A DNA stretch of 35,089 bases from Treponema sp. (GCA_024693715.1 JAILKS010000046.1:1-35089), one strand, 5' to 3'; positions 1 to 8,062 are shown, counted from the stretch's first letter. A program made the numbers and translations. Notes: generated by a model not told the origin, from the letters alone.

Positions 1-365
1 AGCTGCTGCCTCCCGTAGGAGTCTGGGCCGTATCTCAGTCCCAATGTGCCCGATCACCCTCTTAGGCCGGGTAACTATCATCGCCTTGGTGGGCCGTTAC
101 CTCACCAACAAGCTAATAGTACGCGGGCCGTTCCTTCAGCGGTTCAAAAGAACCTTTCCTGCATGAACCCTAACTCCATGCAGCTTATTCGGTATTATCT
201 GATATTTCTACCAGCTATCCCCATCTAAAGGGTACGTCACCCACGCGTTACTCACCAGTCCGCCATTCTAGGAGAGAAGCAAGCTCCTCTCTTGCCATTC
301 GACTTGCATGCTTAAGACGCGCCGCCAGCGTTCGTTCTGAGCCAGGATCAAACTCTCCATGATTA
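1..365 (-). rRNA. rrs: 16S ribosomal RNA, 5' end (partial)
   Basis: The reverse complement begins near GGAGAGTTTGATCCTGGCTC (the universal 27F site, at about 340-358) and runs to the ACTCCTACGGGAGGCAGCAG site at the window edge, so about the first 360 nucleotides of 16S rRNA are present. The rest lies outside the window. Helix sequences such as GAACGAACGCTGGCGGCGCG are of spirochete/Treponema type. The mature 5' end is placed at about 365 by alignment from memory with E. coli and could be off by several bases. Short ORFs across this stretch are not genes. Confidence 0.97.
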
Positions 366-640
366 TTTCAATACCCCGAAGGGTAATGATTTTCATTTCA
401 GTTCAATTCCAGCAATTCTGATTGTTGAATTGATTTGGTCAGTTTTATATAAAAAACTGTAAAAAAACATTGCAGTCAATCTCAGAACAGAACTCAGGCG
501 ATTTCTCGCTTTTTCATTCTGTCCAGAACCTTACTCGTTCTTTCTTTCCTTCCCTGTTTTGTCAAAGAAACGTAGAAAACCGGAAGGTTTTCTATCAGAC
601 CCGGTCGCTATGTAAGTTTGCTTACGCGACGGTGAAAATT
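366..640 (-). other. 16S rRNA leader with processing/antitermination hairpins
   Basis: This gene-free stretch lies between the rRNA promoter and the 16S 5' end, giving a leader of about 270 nt. It holds a perfect 8-bp hairpin at 574-593 (arms AGAAAACC/GGTTTTCT, loop GGAA), a hairpin at 604-630 near the transcript start (arms GTCGC/GCGAC and GTAAG/CTTAC with a 3-nt bulge), and an inverted repeat at 403-433 (TCAATTC/GAATTGA). They probably serve RNase III processing or antitermination. No clear boxA was recognised. Confidence 0.6.
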
Positions 641-669
641 AATATATACCTCTATTTAAAAAGTGTCAA
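641..669 (-). promoter_or_regulatory. rRNA operon promoter (sigma70 type)
   Basis: On the minus strand a perfect -35 box TTGACA (664-669) and a -10 box TATATT (641-646) are separated by exactly 17 bp. Just upstream (about 670-722) lie successive A/T tracts with roughly 10-bp phasing, typical of an UP element or bent DNA. The predicted start is near 634. Confidence 0.85.
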
Positions 670-777
670 GTAAATTTTTACGTTTTTCGTGTTTTTTTTG
701 AAAAAAAATTAAAAAAAAATACAACCATTTTAATGTGGTATTTACCAGTGCAGTATTAATCATATTTCAATTCAACA

Positions 778-817
778 AAATAAAAAGACCGTTTCGTATG
801 AAACGGTCTTTTTATTT
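778..817 (-). terminator. Intrinsic terminator of the porin gene (bidirectional)
   Basis: A perfect 18-bp stem (778-795 with 800-817; core AAAAAGACCGTTTC) closes a 4-nt GTAT loop. It is flanked by A and T runs, so it can terminate on either strand. It lies 30 bp downstream of the porin stop codon and separates that gene from the rRNA promoter. Confidence 0.9.
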
Positions 818-846
818 GTTTGTTAGATTTTAGCTAACAGCTGAAA

Positions 847-1842
847 TTAGAATGAATATCCAAATTCAAATGGAATAGAGAATGATGTTTTTTCAGCAAC
901 ATCGATCTGTGCCCAGATATTCCATCCAGCACCACCAACGCTACCTTTAGCACCAAGTCTGATTTCAGATTTGAAGTTATCAGCCATGAAGTTTTCATCG
1001 TTGAATCTTACGTAAGCTGTTGTTCCACCAAGAGCATATGTAAGTTCTACGATTGAACCAAGAGTTGAATCTTCTGTAGTTCCGTTGTAACCAAATGGTA
1101 ACCATACAGCCCATCCGAAGTCTCCGGCATTTCCTTTAGCAAATGCTTCAACACGGATATCTGTCTTGTCAGCGATGATAACACCAGCGTTCAAGAATGC
1201 AAATACAGGACCAAAGTTGTTGCTGTATCCAAGAGCAATTGTGTTTGTCTTGAATGAATCATTAGCTTTGTACAAGAGACCGATTGTACCGAAATCAGCA
1301 CCGTAAGCAGCTTTGAATGTTGTTTCGCCGATTACAGCGTCAACACCATCAGCTTTTGTGAACCAGTCTGTACCAAGACCTGGTGTGAACATCAAGTCAA
1401 AGCTGAAACCAGCAACTGAGTAGCCTACACCGAAACCATTTGAATCAACATTCAATTTTGTTCCAGACCATGTGATCTGTTCCTGATTCAAGTTAGCATC
1501 GATTTTACCGATTGTGAATTTTAATCCGTCAACTGGTGACATCCAGATCTGCCAGTTTCTACCACCGAGATCATGACCTGAATTCCAGCCTCCCATTGAT
1601 ACAATAGGACCTGATAAAACAACAAAACTTGCACCTGCATTGTCACCGCTTACAGAAGCTGAGAATACAGCATTCCAGTGCTGATCTGTTGGTTTGTCAA
1701 CATTTAAAGCTGAAACTGTCTTAGTAGCTCCATCATATTTGAAGAGGTTGCCATCTAATTCAACTTTTGCAGAAATGTCAGCTGCAAATACAGAAGTAGC
1801 AAAAACTGCTGCTGCTGCTAAAATTCCAACGATTTTTTTCAT
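847..1842 (-). CDS. Outer-membrane beta-barrel (porin-like) protein
   Basis: The product is 331 aa. It starts with a clean Sec signal peptide (MKKIVGILAAAAVFATSVFA, cleavage before ADISAKVEL) and continues with alternating aromatic/glycine-rich strands typical of a beta-barrel. It ends in a C-terminal phenylalanine (FGYSF), the usual recognition signal for the BAM complex. The internal ATG at 1842 is preferred over the further upstream start because a strong AGGAGG (1853-1858) lies 10 nt before it. The gene is monocistronic, with its own strong promoter (1914-1942) and terminator (778-817), which suggests a highly expressed outer-membrane protein. I do not recognise the family precisely. It resembles Treponema porin-like proteins, and the substrate is unknown. 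Confidence 0.8.
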   Translation of the reverse strand: MKKIVGILAAAAVFATSVFAADISAKVELDGNLFKYDGATKTVSALNVDKPTDQHWNAVFSASVSGDNAGASFVVLSGPIVSMGGWNSGHDLGGRNWQIWMSPVDGLKFTIGKIDANLNQEQITWSGTKLNVDSNGFGVGYSVAGFSFDLMFTPGLGTDWFTKADGVDAVIGETTFKAAYGADFGTIGLLYKANDSFKTNTIALGYSNNFGPVFAFLNAGVIIADKTDIRVEAFAKGNAGDFGWAVWLPFGYNGTTEDSTLGSIVELTYALGGTTAYVRFNDENFMADNFKSEIRLGAKGSVGGAGWNIWAQIDVAEKTSFSIPFEFGYSF

Positions 1843-1913
1843 TTGAAAAAATCCTCCTTTTTTATTACGGATTGCACAAGTCAACGACTTTTACGTAACA
1901 ACCCTTTTAATTA

Positions 1914-1942
1914 ATTTTAACATGCGTATATTGTGAAGTCAA
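1914..1942 (-). promoter_or_regulatory. Promoter of the porin gene
   Basis: On the minus strand TTGACT (1937-1942) and TAAAAT (1914-1919) are separated by 17 bp. A/T tracts directly upstream (about 1944-1976) resemble an UP element, as in the rRNA promoter. The leader is about 65 nt and carries the AGGAGG site. Confidence 0.75.
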
Positions 1943-1981
1943 GAAAAAAAAATCAAAAAAAAGTGTTTTTTTTTGGCGGTT

Positions 1982-1992
1982 ACCACACGGAT
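1982..1992 (-). repeat. ATCCGTGTGGT word, inverted copy of the GxxExxY-flanking repeat
   Basis: The minus strand reads ATCCGTGTGGT, matching the core of the two direct repeats at 2156 and 2523 but in the opposite orientation. Between this word and 2155 I see only AT-rich sequence with no gene. Confidence 0.5.
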
Positions 1993-2155
1993 AATTTGCT
2001 GATACATTTTATTTAGTTCTTGAGATTTTTCCAAAAACTTACAGATTTTAACTCAACAATAATTTTGTCAAAACAAAAAAATCTGCATAGTACTCTTTTT
2101 TTATTTTTTTCCTATATAAATTTTTCAAACTTAAGCAATTAAAAACACTCTCCGT

Positions 2156-2180
2156 CCATCCGTGTTTAATCCGTGTGGCT
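2156..2180 (+). repeat. Left direct repeat of the GxxExxY element
   Basis: This 25-nt repeat contains two ATCCGTG words (CCATCCGTGTTTAATC followed by CGTGTGGCT). Its first 24 nt match the copy at 2523-2546 at 22 positions. The two copies bracket the decayed GxxExxY gene. Confidence 0.7.
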
Positions 2181-2282
2181 TTTTATATTAAAAAACATTT
2201 CCTTTTTTTTACAATTTAAACAATATTATAAATTATAAACAATGATGAATTGTCCCACCTCAGATCAATAAAAGGAGTGAAT

Positions 2283-2536
2283 ATGCTTAAATATGAAGAA
2301 TTTACTTATAAGATAATACAAGCCTGTATGGAAGTACATAATGAACTTGGGAATGGTTTTCTTGAAAATGTATATCATGAAGCTTTAGAAGAAGAATTTA
2401 AACTTCAAAACATACCATATGAACGTGAAAAAAAGCTTCCCATAAAGAAATCGGTTTACTTATAAATTTTGGAGAAGAAAGGCTAAAATGGGAACGAATA
2501 TCAAGATTCAATTATAACTTTCCCATCCGCGTCTAA
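2283..2536 (+). pseudogene. GxxExxY-family protein (PDDEXK_3-like), internally deleted and frameshifted
   Basis: The first 60 residues from the ATG at 2283 (AGGAGTGA just upstream) match the start of the GxxExxY family (Pfam PDDEXK_3-like, usually about 125 aa): an N-terminal helix, the GNGFLENVYHEAL signature and IPYEREKKLPI. The reading frame stops at 2463-2465. In another frame, from 2450, the typical family C-terminus follows (IGLLINFGEERLKWERI), ending at TAA 2534-2536. About 50 central residues, expected to carry the nuclease core, are missing and the two parts are out of frame. The stop codon of the C-terminal part lies inside the right-hand repeat. The family is predicted nuclease-like, with no established role. 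This copy is very likely dead. Confidence 0.8.
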
Positions 2537-2546
2537 TCCGTGTGGC
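2523..2546 (+). repeat. Right direct repeat of the GxxExxY element
   Basis: The copy begins CCATCCGCGTCTAATC and continues CGTGTGGC. It matches the left repeat at 22 of 24 positions and is followed by a further degenerate word (ATCCGTACGG, 2551-2560). It overlaps the 3' end of the decayed gene. Confidence 0.7.
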
Positions 2547-2560
2547 AACTATCCGTACGG

Positions 2561-3967
2561 CTATTTTTTCTTCTGCTCACTTGGTTTAGATTTTGCACCG
2601 GCAACGGCAGCAGCCATTTTAGCCTGCGCAGTTTTCATGTCATTTACCATAAGAATAGGCTGTCCTGTTGCATCAAGTGTATCTCGCCATAATGAACCTT
2701 CAGGATCTACAGCATTTCTATGAGCAGTTACTGCCTTAATCGGAAGATGCACAAACTTATCATGAACAAGACCAATAACACACTTTGTCTTACCGGCCAT
2801 TGCAGCATGAACAGCATTATTTCCGAGTCGTTCACAATAAATTGAATCTGATGCAGTTGTAACGCTAGCCCTAACCTGATAAGAAGGATCTATATATTTA
2901 AGGTTAATTTCAATTTTCTTTGTCTTAAAGTATTTTTCAATTTCTGATTTAAGGAACACACCAATATCAGAAAGCTTTTTATTACCGGAAGCATCTGTAG
3001 CACCTGTCGACTGAAGAAGATCCTGCCCGGCACCTTCGGAAACAACAATTACAGCATGTCCGCGTTTTGCAAGACGTCTTTCAAGACAAGCAAGAAAGCC
3101 GTTTTCACCTTCCATTTCAAACGGAACTTCCGGAATAAGACAGAAATTTGTTTCATGACTCGAAAGTGCAGCAGCGGCAGCAATAAAGCCTGCTTCACGT
3201 CCCATGAGTTTTACAAGACCAATACCATTTATCTGACTGGCTGCTTCCATGTGAACTGCGGCAACAGTTTCCTTTGCACGCTGAACGGCAGTTTCAAATC
3301 CGAATGAACGGTCCATAAACATGAGGTCATTATCTACAGTTTTAGGAACACCAACAACTGCACATTTTAATCCCCGCTTTTCTACTTCGCAGGCAATGTC
3401 ATAAGCACCACGCTGAGTTCCATCACCACCGAGAATAAAAAGCATATTAATTCCATCACGTTCAAGACAGTCAACTATATCACCAGTTCTCTGACCACCA
3501 CCACGACTTGTTCCAAGATATGTACCACCGATTTTATGAATTTCGTCTATTAAATAACGGTCAAGTTCAATCGGCTCGTATCCGCTTTCTGCAAAAAATC
3601 CTCTGAAACCGAACTGATATCCCTTAATTGTTTTTACACCGTAACGTGTATTTAAACAACGCACAATAGCACGAATAACATCATTCAAACCAGGACAAAG
3701 ACCACCGCATGTACAGATTCCAGCCTTTGCATGAGTCGGATCAAAATAAATTTTTTCACGAGGACCAGCCTTTTCCATAAGATTAGATGAATCTAAAACA
3801 ACAGGCGCTTTAATATCATAAACATTAATATTGCTGATAACATAAGAATCATCACGTACATAATTTGCAGTATAATCACCATGAACAGTAGAAAGCTTAA
3901 TTGGTGACTGAATCGTACAAGGACCAAGACTGTCAATCGTAAAATCAAATTTATCTTCTGACTTCAT
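2561..3967 (-). CDS. pfkA: 6-phosphofructokinase, plant-type (group III / long-branch) family
   Basis: The 468-aa enzyme converts fructose 6-phosphate to fructose 1,6-bisphosphate in the cytoplasm (glycolysis). Visible family motifs are [13 protein letters not shown] (88-100), the phosphoryl-donor loop GGDGT (180-184), the catalytic PKTVDND (208-214) and substrate-binding MGREAG (255-260). The length and the extra N-terminal region fit the plant/Entamoeba/spirochete clade. Gly in GGDGT resembles ATP-dependent enzymes, while Lys in PKTVDND is usual in PPi-dependent ones, so the donor cannot be assigned by motif alone. The start is supported by GAGG 5 nt upstream of the ATG. It is transcribed alone, divergently from lemA. 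No clear terminator was seen after its stop. Confidence 0.93.
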   Translation of the reverse strand: MKSEDKFDFTIDSLGPCTIQSPIKLSTVHGDYTANYVRDDSYVISNINVYDIKAPVVLDSSNLMEKAGPREKIYFDPTHAKAGICTCGGLCPGLNDVIRAIVRCLNTRYGVKTIKGYQFGFRGFFAESGYEPIELDRYLIDEIHKIGGTYLGTSRGGGQRTGDIVDCLERDGINMLFILGGDGTQRGAYDIACEVEKRGLKCAVVGVPKTVDNDLMFMDRSFGFETAVQRAKETVAAVHMEAASQINGIGLVKLMGREAGFIAAAAALSSHETNFCLIPEVPFEMEGENGFLACLERRLAKRGHAVIVVSEGAGQDLLQSTGATDASGNKKLSDIGVFLKSEIEKYFKTKKIEINLKYIDPSYQVRASVTTASDSIYCERLGNNAVHAAMAGKTKCVIGLVHDKFVHLPIKAVTAHRNAVDPEGSLWRDTLDATGQPILMVNDMKTAQAKMAAAVAGAKSKPSEQKKK

Positions 3968-4038
3968 AAAAACCTCTATATATGAATTATTAGATATATT
4001 ATTGTGTAAAATTAATTTAGTATATCGAAAAAAACAGG

Positions 4039-4067
4039 TTGACGCTAGTATAATATTTATTTAATTT
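4039..4067 (+). promoter_or_regulatory. Promoter of lemA - BI-1 operon
   Basis: TTGACG (4039-4044) and TAATTT (4062-4067) are 17 bp apart, about 30 bp before the lemA start. A TATAAT word at 4050-4055 lies too close to the -35 box to be its partner, but could act with another -35. Confidence 0.45.
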
Positions 4068-4097
4068 ATAAATAACTGATATTTTACGGAGATAAAA

Positions 4098-4691
4098 ATG
4101 GCATTTAACCGGAAAAAACAAAACAACAAATCAAAAGGCTTCCTGTTTGCAATAGGATTTCTGCTTCTTCTTGTGCTCAGCTTCTATCTTCTTTTTAAAT
4201 CAACATATGTAAAAATTTCAGATAGAGAGAACATTATTTTCCAGCAGTGGTCTTCCATTCAGGATGAATATTATAACCGCTTTGATCTTTTAGGAGAATT
4301 AAATTCTTCTGCCAAAAAATACATTCAGGAAGATGCTGCCTTTGACGAAATTTCAAAAATCAGGGCAGAGCTTTCAAAGCAGACAAAAAGTGCAAGGCTT
4401 ATCATAAAGGATGAAGCTACTTTAAAAAACTATACTGCGCTTCAGTCAAGTCTTGATAAAAATATTGAAACAATTCTGACTCTTTCAGAAAGAAACACAG
4501 CGCTTTCAAAGGATAAAGCTTTTAAAAATCTCAAAGATAACCTGAAGCAGATTCATAATAAAATTGAATCTCAGACAGAAAAGCTCAACGATGATATTCT
4601 AGAATACAATGAATATATTCAGAAATTCCCTCAGATAATTGTTGCAAAAATGTGTAAATTCAATAAAATTACTTATATCAATAAACAATAA
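4098..4691 (+). CDS. lemA: LemA family membrane protein
   Basis: The 197-aa protein has a basic N-terminus, one transmembrane helix (about residues 14-33), then a long helical-bundle domain with the family's YYNRFDLLGEL pattern near residues 58-68 and a closing EYNEYIQKFPQIIVAKM motif. The length is normal for LemA. LemA proteins are inner-membrane proteins of unsettled function, linked in other bacteria to envelope stress or phosphatase partners. An SD-like GGAG precedes the ATG. The gene is followed 12 bp later by a BI-1 family gene with its own good SD, so the two probably form an operon. Confidence 0.88.
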   Translation: MAFNRKKQNNKSKGFLFAIGFLLLLVLSFYLLFKSTYVKISDRENIIFQQWSSIQDEYYNRFDLLGELNSSAKKYIQEDAAFDEISKIRAELSKQTKSARLIIKDEATLKNYTALQSSLDKNIETILTLSERNTALSKDKAFKNLKDNLKQIHNKIESQTEKLNDDILEYNEYIQKFPQIIVAKMCKFNKITYINKQ

Positions 4692-4703
4692 GGAAGGAAA
4701 AAA

Positions 4704-5405
4704 ATGGAAATGGATGACAACGTTTTATCACAGGAAAACACAAATAATGCCGCTGCAAGAAAATTCATGACTAAAGTTTATGGATGGATGACAGCCGCTT
4801 TAATAATTACCGCAGTAAGTGCGTGGTTACCTATGATTTATGAACCTTTGAACCGGCTCATTTTTGGTAATCCATACATGTTTTTTGTTTTGATAATTGC
4901 AGAACTTGCTCTTGTTTTTATTCTTTCACGTTCAATTCACAAGCTGGCTCCTCTGACTGCAACGCTTTTCTTCATTTTGTATTCGGTAATCAACGGATTA
5001 ACTCTTTCAACAATTTTCATTACCTATAAAATCAGTTCAATTTATCTTGTATTCTTCATTACAGCAGGAATGTTCTTTGGAATGACAATTTACGGCATGT
5101 TCACAAAGCGCGATTTATCTTCTGCAGGACGTTACTTGATGATGGGATTAATAGGAATAATAATTGCATCTCTTGTTAATTTTTTCCTTCGCTCTCAACC
5201 ACTGGACTGGCTCATTTCAGTTATTGGAGTCGGAATATTTGTAGGACTTACCGCTTACGATACCCAAAAGATTTTAAAAACAGCGCAATTTTCAGATGAT
5301 TCAGAGACTTATAAAAAAATTGCAATCATCGGAGCACTTGAACTTTATCTTGATTTCATCAATCTGTTCCTGAAGCTTTTAAGACTTTTTGGAAAACGAA
5401 AATAG
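4704..5405 (+). CDS. Bax inhibitor-1 / YccA-YbhL family integral membrane protein
   Basis: The 233-aa protein is almost entirely hydrophobic after a polar N-terminus of about 25 residues, with seven predicted transmembrane helices. Family hallmarks are KVYGWMTAAL near the first helix, the GLTAYDTQKI segment (about 183-192) and the C-terminal ALELYLDFINLFLKLLRLFG. Bacterial BI-1 relatives are proposed Ca2+ leak/pH-sensing channels, or modulators of FtsH-type membrane proteolysis. The role here is unproven. It has a strong SD (AAGGAAGG) and lies directly behind lemA. Confidence 0.9.
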   Translation: MEMDDNVLSQENTNNAAARKFMTKVYGWMTAALIITAVSAWLPMIYEPLNRLIFGNPYMFFVLIIAELALVFILSRSIHKLAPLTATLFFILYSVINGLTLSTIFITYKISSIYLVFFITAGMFFGMTIYGMFTKRDLSSAGRYLMMGLIGIIIASLVNFFLRSQPLDWLISVIGVGIFVGLTAYDTQKILKTAQFSDDSETYKKIAIIGALELYLDFINLFLKLLRLFGKRK

Positions 5406-5415
5406 AATATTTTAG

Positions 5416-5445
5416 TAGACGATAATTACATTTTATTATTATATT
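5416..5445 (+). promoter_or_regulatory. Possible groES promoter region
   Basis: TAGACG (5416-5421) and TATATT (5440-5445) lie 18 bp apart upstream of groES. A small inverted repeat, GAACT-N5-AGTTC, occupies 5453-5467 just before the start. It is not CIRCE (TTAGCACTC-N9-GAGTGCTAA), which I could not find here. Confidence 0.35.
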
Positions 5446-5494
5446 TAATTGTGAACTCATTAAGTTCTATAAAATTATTCATTGAGGCATAAAT

Positions 5495-5767
5495 ATGAAA
5501 GTTAAACCATTAGCAGACAGAGTTCTTGTTAAAAATGACAAGGCAGAAACTAAAACTTCAAGCGGCATCATCATACCAGAAGCTGCACAGGAAAAAACAC
5601 AGACTGCAGTTGTTGTTGCAATCGGCGAAGGAACTAAAGATGAAAAAATCAATGTAAAGCCTGGCGACAGAATCATGTATGATAAATATGCCGGTACACA
5701 AATTAAAATCGATGGTGAAGATCATCTGATTCTTAAAAATGCAGATATAATTGCAGTTATAGAATAA
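5495..5767 (+). CDS. groES: Co-chaperonin GroES
   Basis: The 90-aa protein is full length, with the typical start KVKPLADRVLVK, the GroEL-binding mobile loop region around 17-33 (TSSGIIIPEAAQEK) and the VKPGDRIMYDKYAGT motif. It caps the GroEL ring in the cytoplasm. GroEL is not next to it, which agrees with the separate groES and groEL genes known in other treponemes. The SD is GAGG, 8-9 nt before the ATG. The stop lies only 2 bp from the stop of the convergent TPR lipoprotein gene, with no clear terminator between them. Confidence 0.97.
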   Translation: MKVKPLADRVLVKNDKAETKTSSGIIIPEAAQEKTQTAVVVAIGEGTKDEKINVKPGDRIMYDKYAGTQIKIDGEDHLILKNADIIAVIE

Positions 5768-5769
5768 TC

Positions 5770-7617
5770 CTACCGGCCGATTTTATCTTTCAACAGATTG
5801 GCCTTAGCATTCAGCGGGTAGATTTGAGTGGCAAGTTCAAGTGTTCTATATGCACTTCTTTTATCACCGGTTGCGTCGTAAATACAAGCAATGCGATAAT
5901 AGATTTCAGAACGAAGATAACTGCTGCTTTCCCTACCCGCCGCTTTTGAATACAAATCAATAGCTTTATCAGTTTTTCCAATAGAATAATAAACATCAGC
6001 AAGATTCATACAGGCTTTAGTCGAAACATACGGAGAAACGACCTCTTCGCTGAAAATTCCACCACTTTCATAAACAACATATTCGTAAAGGCGGATTGTT
6101 TCATCAGGAAACTGTAAATAATTGGCAAACCATGCAGCAAACTCTGCCATACGAACATCCATCTGATTCAACGATTTTTCAACCTGAATCCAGAAATCTT
6201 CCTTACCGTCAAAGTTATAGGTTGTATACATGTGTTTTTTAAAAAGTTCAAAAGCATCATCAAACTGTTTTGTCCTCAAAAGATAACTCAAAGCATATTG
6301 AACAAGAAGACTTTCAAATTTCACTTCGTCTGAATAATTGTTTTCAAGAAGTTTCCATAAATCTGCAGTTTTCTGCTTGGGTGAATATGAATCATTCATT
6401 TTATATTTTAGGTCAAGCTTTACAATTTCAAGATAAGGATTTTTTTTCTGTTCAATAGATTTATTGATTTTTTCCAGAGCATCTTCAACAGGAACCTGAA
6501 CTCTGGAATCATATTTTTCCATTTCTACAGTCTGAAGTCCGCTCTGTCTTAGAAGTCTTGTTTCATAATCTTCCTCACGCATCGTACTTGAGGAATAAGC
6601 AAAGTCAGAATACAGAACAAGTCCTTCCGTCAAATCAGGCCATCTGTCGACAATAAATTTCAAAAGATTTCCGCATTCATCATTGCTTCCGGTATTGTTC
6701 GCATAAATAGCACTATTCAATGATATTAGTGAAAGAAGATTTTCATCATTTTCCGAAAGATTATTTAATTCCGAGATATGGCTCACAAGAATACTTCTCT
6801 GCTGCTGTGCTTTTTCCATCTCTGATACAGCCATGTATGCGTCAGATTCAAGTGCAATCTGCTGTACTAAAGTTGCATGATTAAGCTTTCTGTTGATTGT
6901 ATCCGGAAAATCCTCAAGAAATTTACGTGAAATCTCAAGGGCATTTACACAGTCATAATAACGACCGCCGTCATACAAAATCATTCCCCAGAAAAAGGCA
7001 TCGTCTGCATCACCAAAGTGAAGCGGTAAAAGAGATGCCGCTTTTTCAAACTGTCCGTCTTCAACATCAAAAAGAGCACAGTTTCTTATCCATATAGGAT
7101 TAAGACTTCCCTTATACGCATCGTAATAAATATTGAACATTTCTTTATTTCGCGAAAGATTTTCAAATTCTTCCGGTGATACAGAAGCCTTAAGATTTCT
7201 TAAATATAATTCTGAATAAAGTGAGCCATATTGTGTACCGCGTAATTTTTTACAATAATTTTCAGCTTCCTTCATTTTATTCTGACGCAGCAGAAGATTC
7301 GCATAAATTGCATTAAGCTCAAGGTTTTTTGAATTCTTTTTAAGTCCCTTCTTTATGACCCTTGCTTTTCGCTTTGATTCTCCCATTATTTCATAGCGTT
7401 TATAAATACCGATAAAAGCCCAGGCATCGTATGACTTATTTTCCATTTTTTTCAGGATTTTCAAAGCATGAGAATAATCAGCATTGTCTATTAATGCATC
7501 AACAGTTTCAAATTGACTCATTAACGACTTTTGCTCCGCCCTCAACTTACATGAAGACAGAGCAATTATCAAAAGAGAGAAAAATATAAAAACTAAAAAT
7601 CTATGCTTTTTTTTCAT
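5770..7617 (-). CDS. TPR-repeat lipoprotein
   Basis: The 615-aa protein starts with a lipoprotein signal peptide ending in the lipobox ALSSC (Cys23), so it is probably anchored in a membrane facing the periplasm. The rest is helical, with tetratricopeptide-like repeats. The clearest are near the N-terminus (AYANLLLRQNKMKEAENYC) and the C-terminus (LADVYYSIGKTDKAIDLYSK and IACIYDATGDKRSAYRTLE). Such proteins are usually scaffolds, and no partner can be named. The start (AGGA 4 nt upstream) overlaps the last 17 bp of nusB, which indicates translational coupling. I recall a hypothetical protein at this position in T. pallidum, but did not verify it. Confidence 0.82.
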   Translation of the reverse strand: MKKKHRFLVFIFFSLLIIALSSCKLRAEQKSLMSQFETVDALIDNADYSHALKILKKMENKSYDAWAFIGIYKRYEIMGESKRKARVIKKGLKKNSKNLELNAIYANLLLRQNKMKEAENYCKKLRGTQYGSLYSELYLRNLKASVSPEEFENLSRNKEMFNIYYDAYKGSLNPIWIRNCALFDVEDGQFEKAASLLPLHFGDADDAFFWGMILYDGGRYYDCVNALEISRKFLEDFPDTINRKLNHATLVQQIALESDAYMAVSEMEKAQQQRSILVSHISELNNLSENDENLLSLISLNSAIYANNTGSNDECGNLLKFIVDRWPDLTEGLVLYSDFAYSSSTMREEDYETRLLRQSGLQTVEMEKYDSRVQVPVEDALEKINKSIEQKKNPYLEIVKLDLKYKMNDSYSPKQKTADLWKLLENNYSDEVKFESLLVQYALSYLLRTKQFDDAFELFKKHMYTTYNFDGKEDFWIQVEKSLNQMDVRMAEFAAWFANYLQFPDETIRLYEYVVYESGGIFSEEVVSPYVSTKACMNLADVYYSIGKTDKAIDLYSKAAGRESSSYLRSEIYYRIACIYDATGDKRSAYRTLELATQIYPLNAKANLLKDKIGR

Positions 7618-8056
7618 CTTTTCCTATTTTATCAAGAACAGCATTAATAAATTTATAGGAATCATCAGAACCATACTGTTTTGAAATATTAATTGCTTCA
7701 TCAATAACAATGCCCTTTTCTGAGCCTTTCAAATATTTCATTTCATAAATACTGGTTCTTAAAATTGCAAGTGTTACTTTATTCAGTCGCTCCATGCTCC
7801 AGGTTGCCGAAAGATGTTCTTCTATCAGTCTGTCAATTTCACTGATTCTTTCAATTGTTCCGGCAATAATTATACCTGCAAAAGTCTGTTCGTCTTTTAC
7901 CGGAGGATTTTCGTGATTTTTTTCGACAGATTCTTCTTCAGATTTTTCCTGCTTCTGTAACCACGAAAATGTCAGCAAATCTTCAACAGAAGCTTTACTG
8001 ACATCCCATGAATAAAGTGCCTGAAAAGCCAGAATCCTTGCATTTCTTCTGGACAT
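7601..8056 (-). CDS. nusB: Transcription antitermination factor NusB
   Basis: The 151-aa protein has the NusB start RRNARILAFQALYSWDV and the conserved C-terminal region LNKVTLAILRTSIYEMKYL ... IVIDEAINISKQYGSDDSYKFINAVLD. It is an all-helical RNA-binding protein acting with NusE (S10) on boxA for rRNA antitermination. An acidic insertion sits at about 35-55. The start is supported by GGTGAT 5 nt upstream. It lies 6 bp after the SurA-like gene and overlaps the TPR lipoprotein gene, so the three are co-transcribed. Confidence 0.95.
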   Translation of the reverse strand: MSRRNARILAFQALYSWDVSKASVEDLLTFSWLQKQEKSEEESVEKNHENPPVKDEQTFAGIIIAGTIERISEIDRLIEEHLSATWSMERLNKVTLAILRTSIYEMKYLKGSEKGIVIDEAINISKQYGSDDSYKFINAVLDKIGKDEKKA

Positions 8057-8062
8057 TCTTTA

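Noticed and set aside
46..673. Two short plus-strand ORFs over the 16S gene and its leader
   Set aside because: They lie on rRNA and its promoter/leader, lack SDs and have no protein-like composition.
1993..2155. A small gene or RNA in the AT-rich stretch after the porin promoter
   Set aside because: No ORF with an SD, no stable hairpin and no tRNA-like arms were seen; only homopolymer runs.
5453..5467. GAACT-N5-AGTTC upstream of groES as a CIRCE element
   Set aside because: The arms are too short and differ from TTAGCACTC/GAGTGCTAA, and the spacer is 5 rather than 9.
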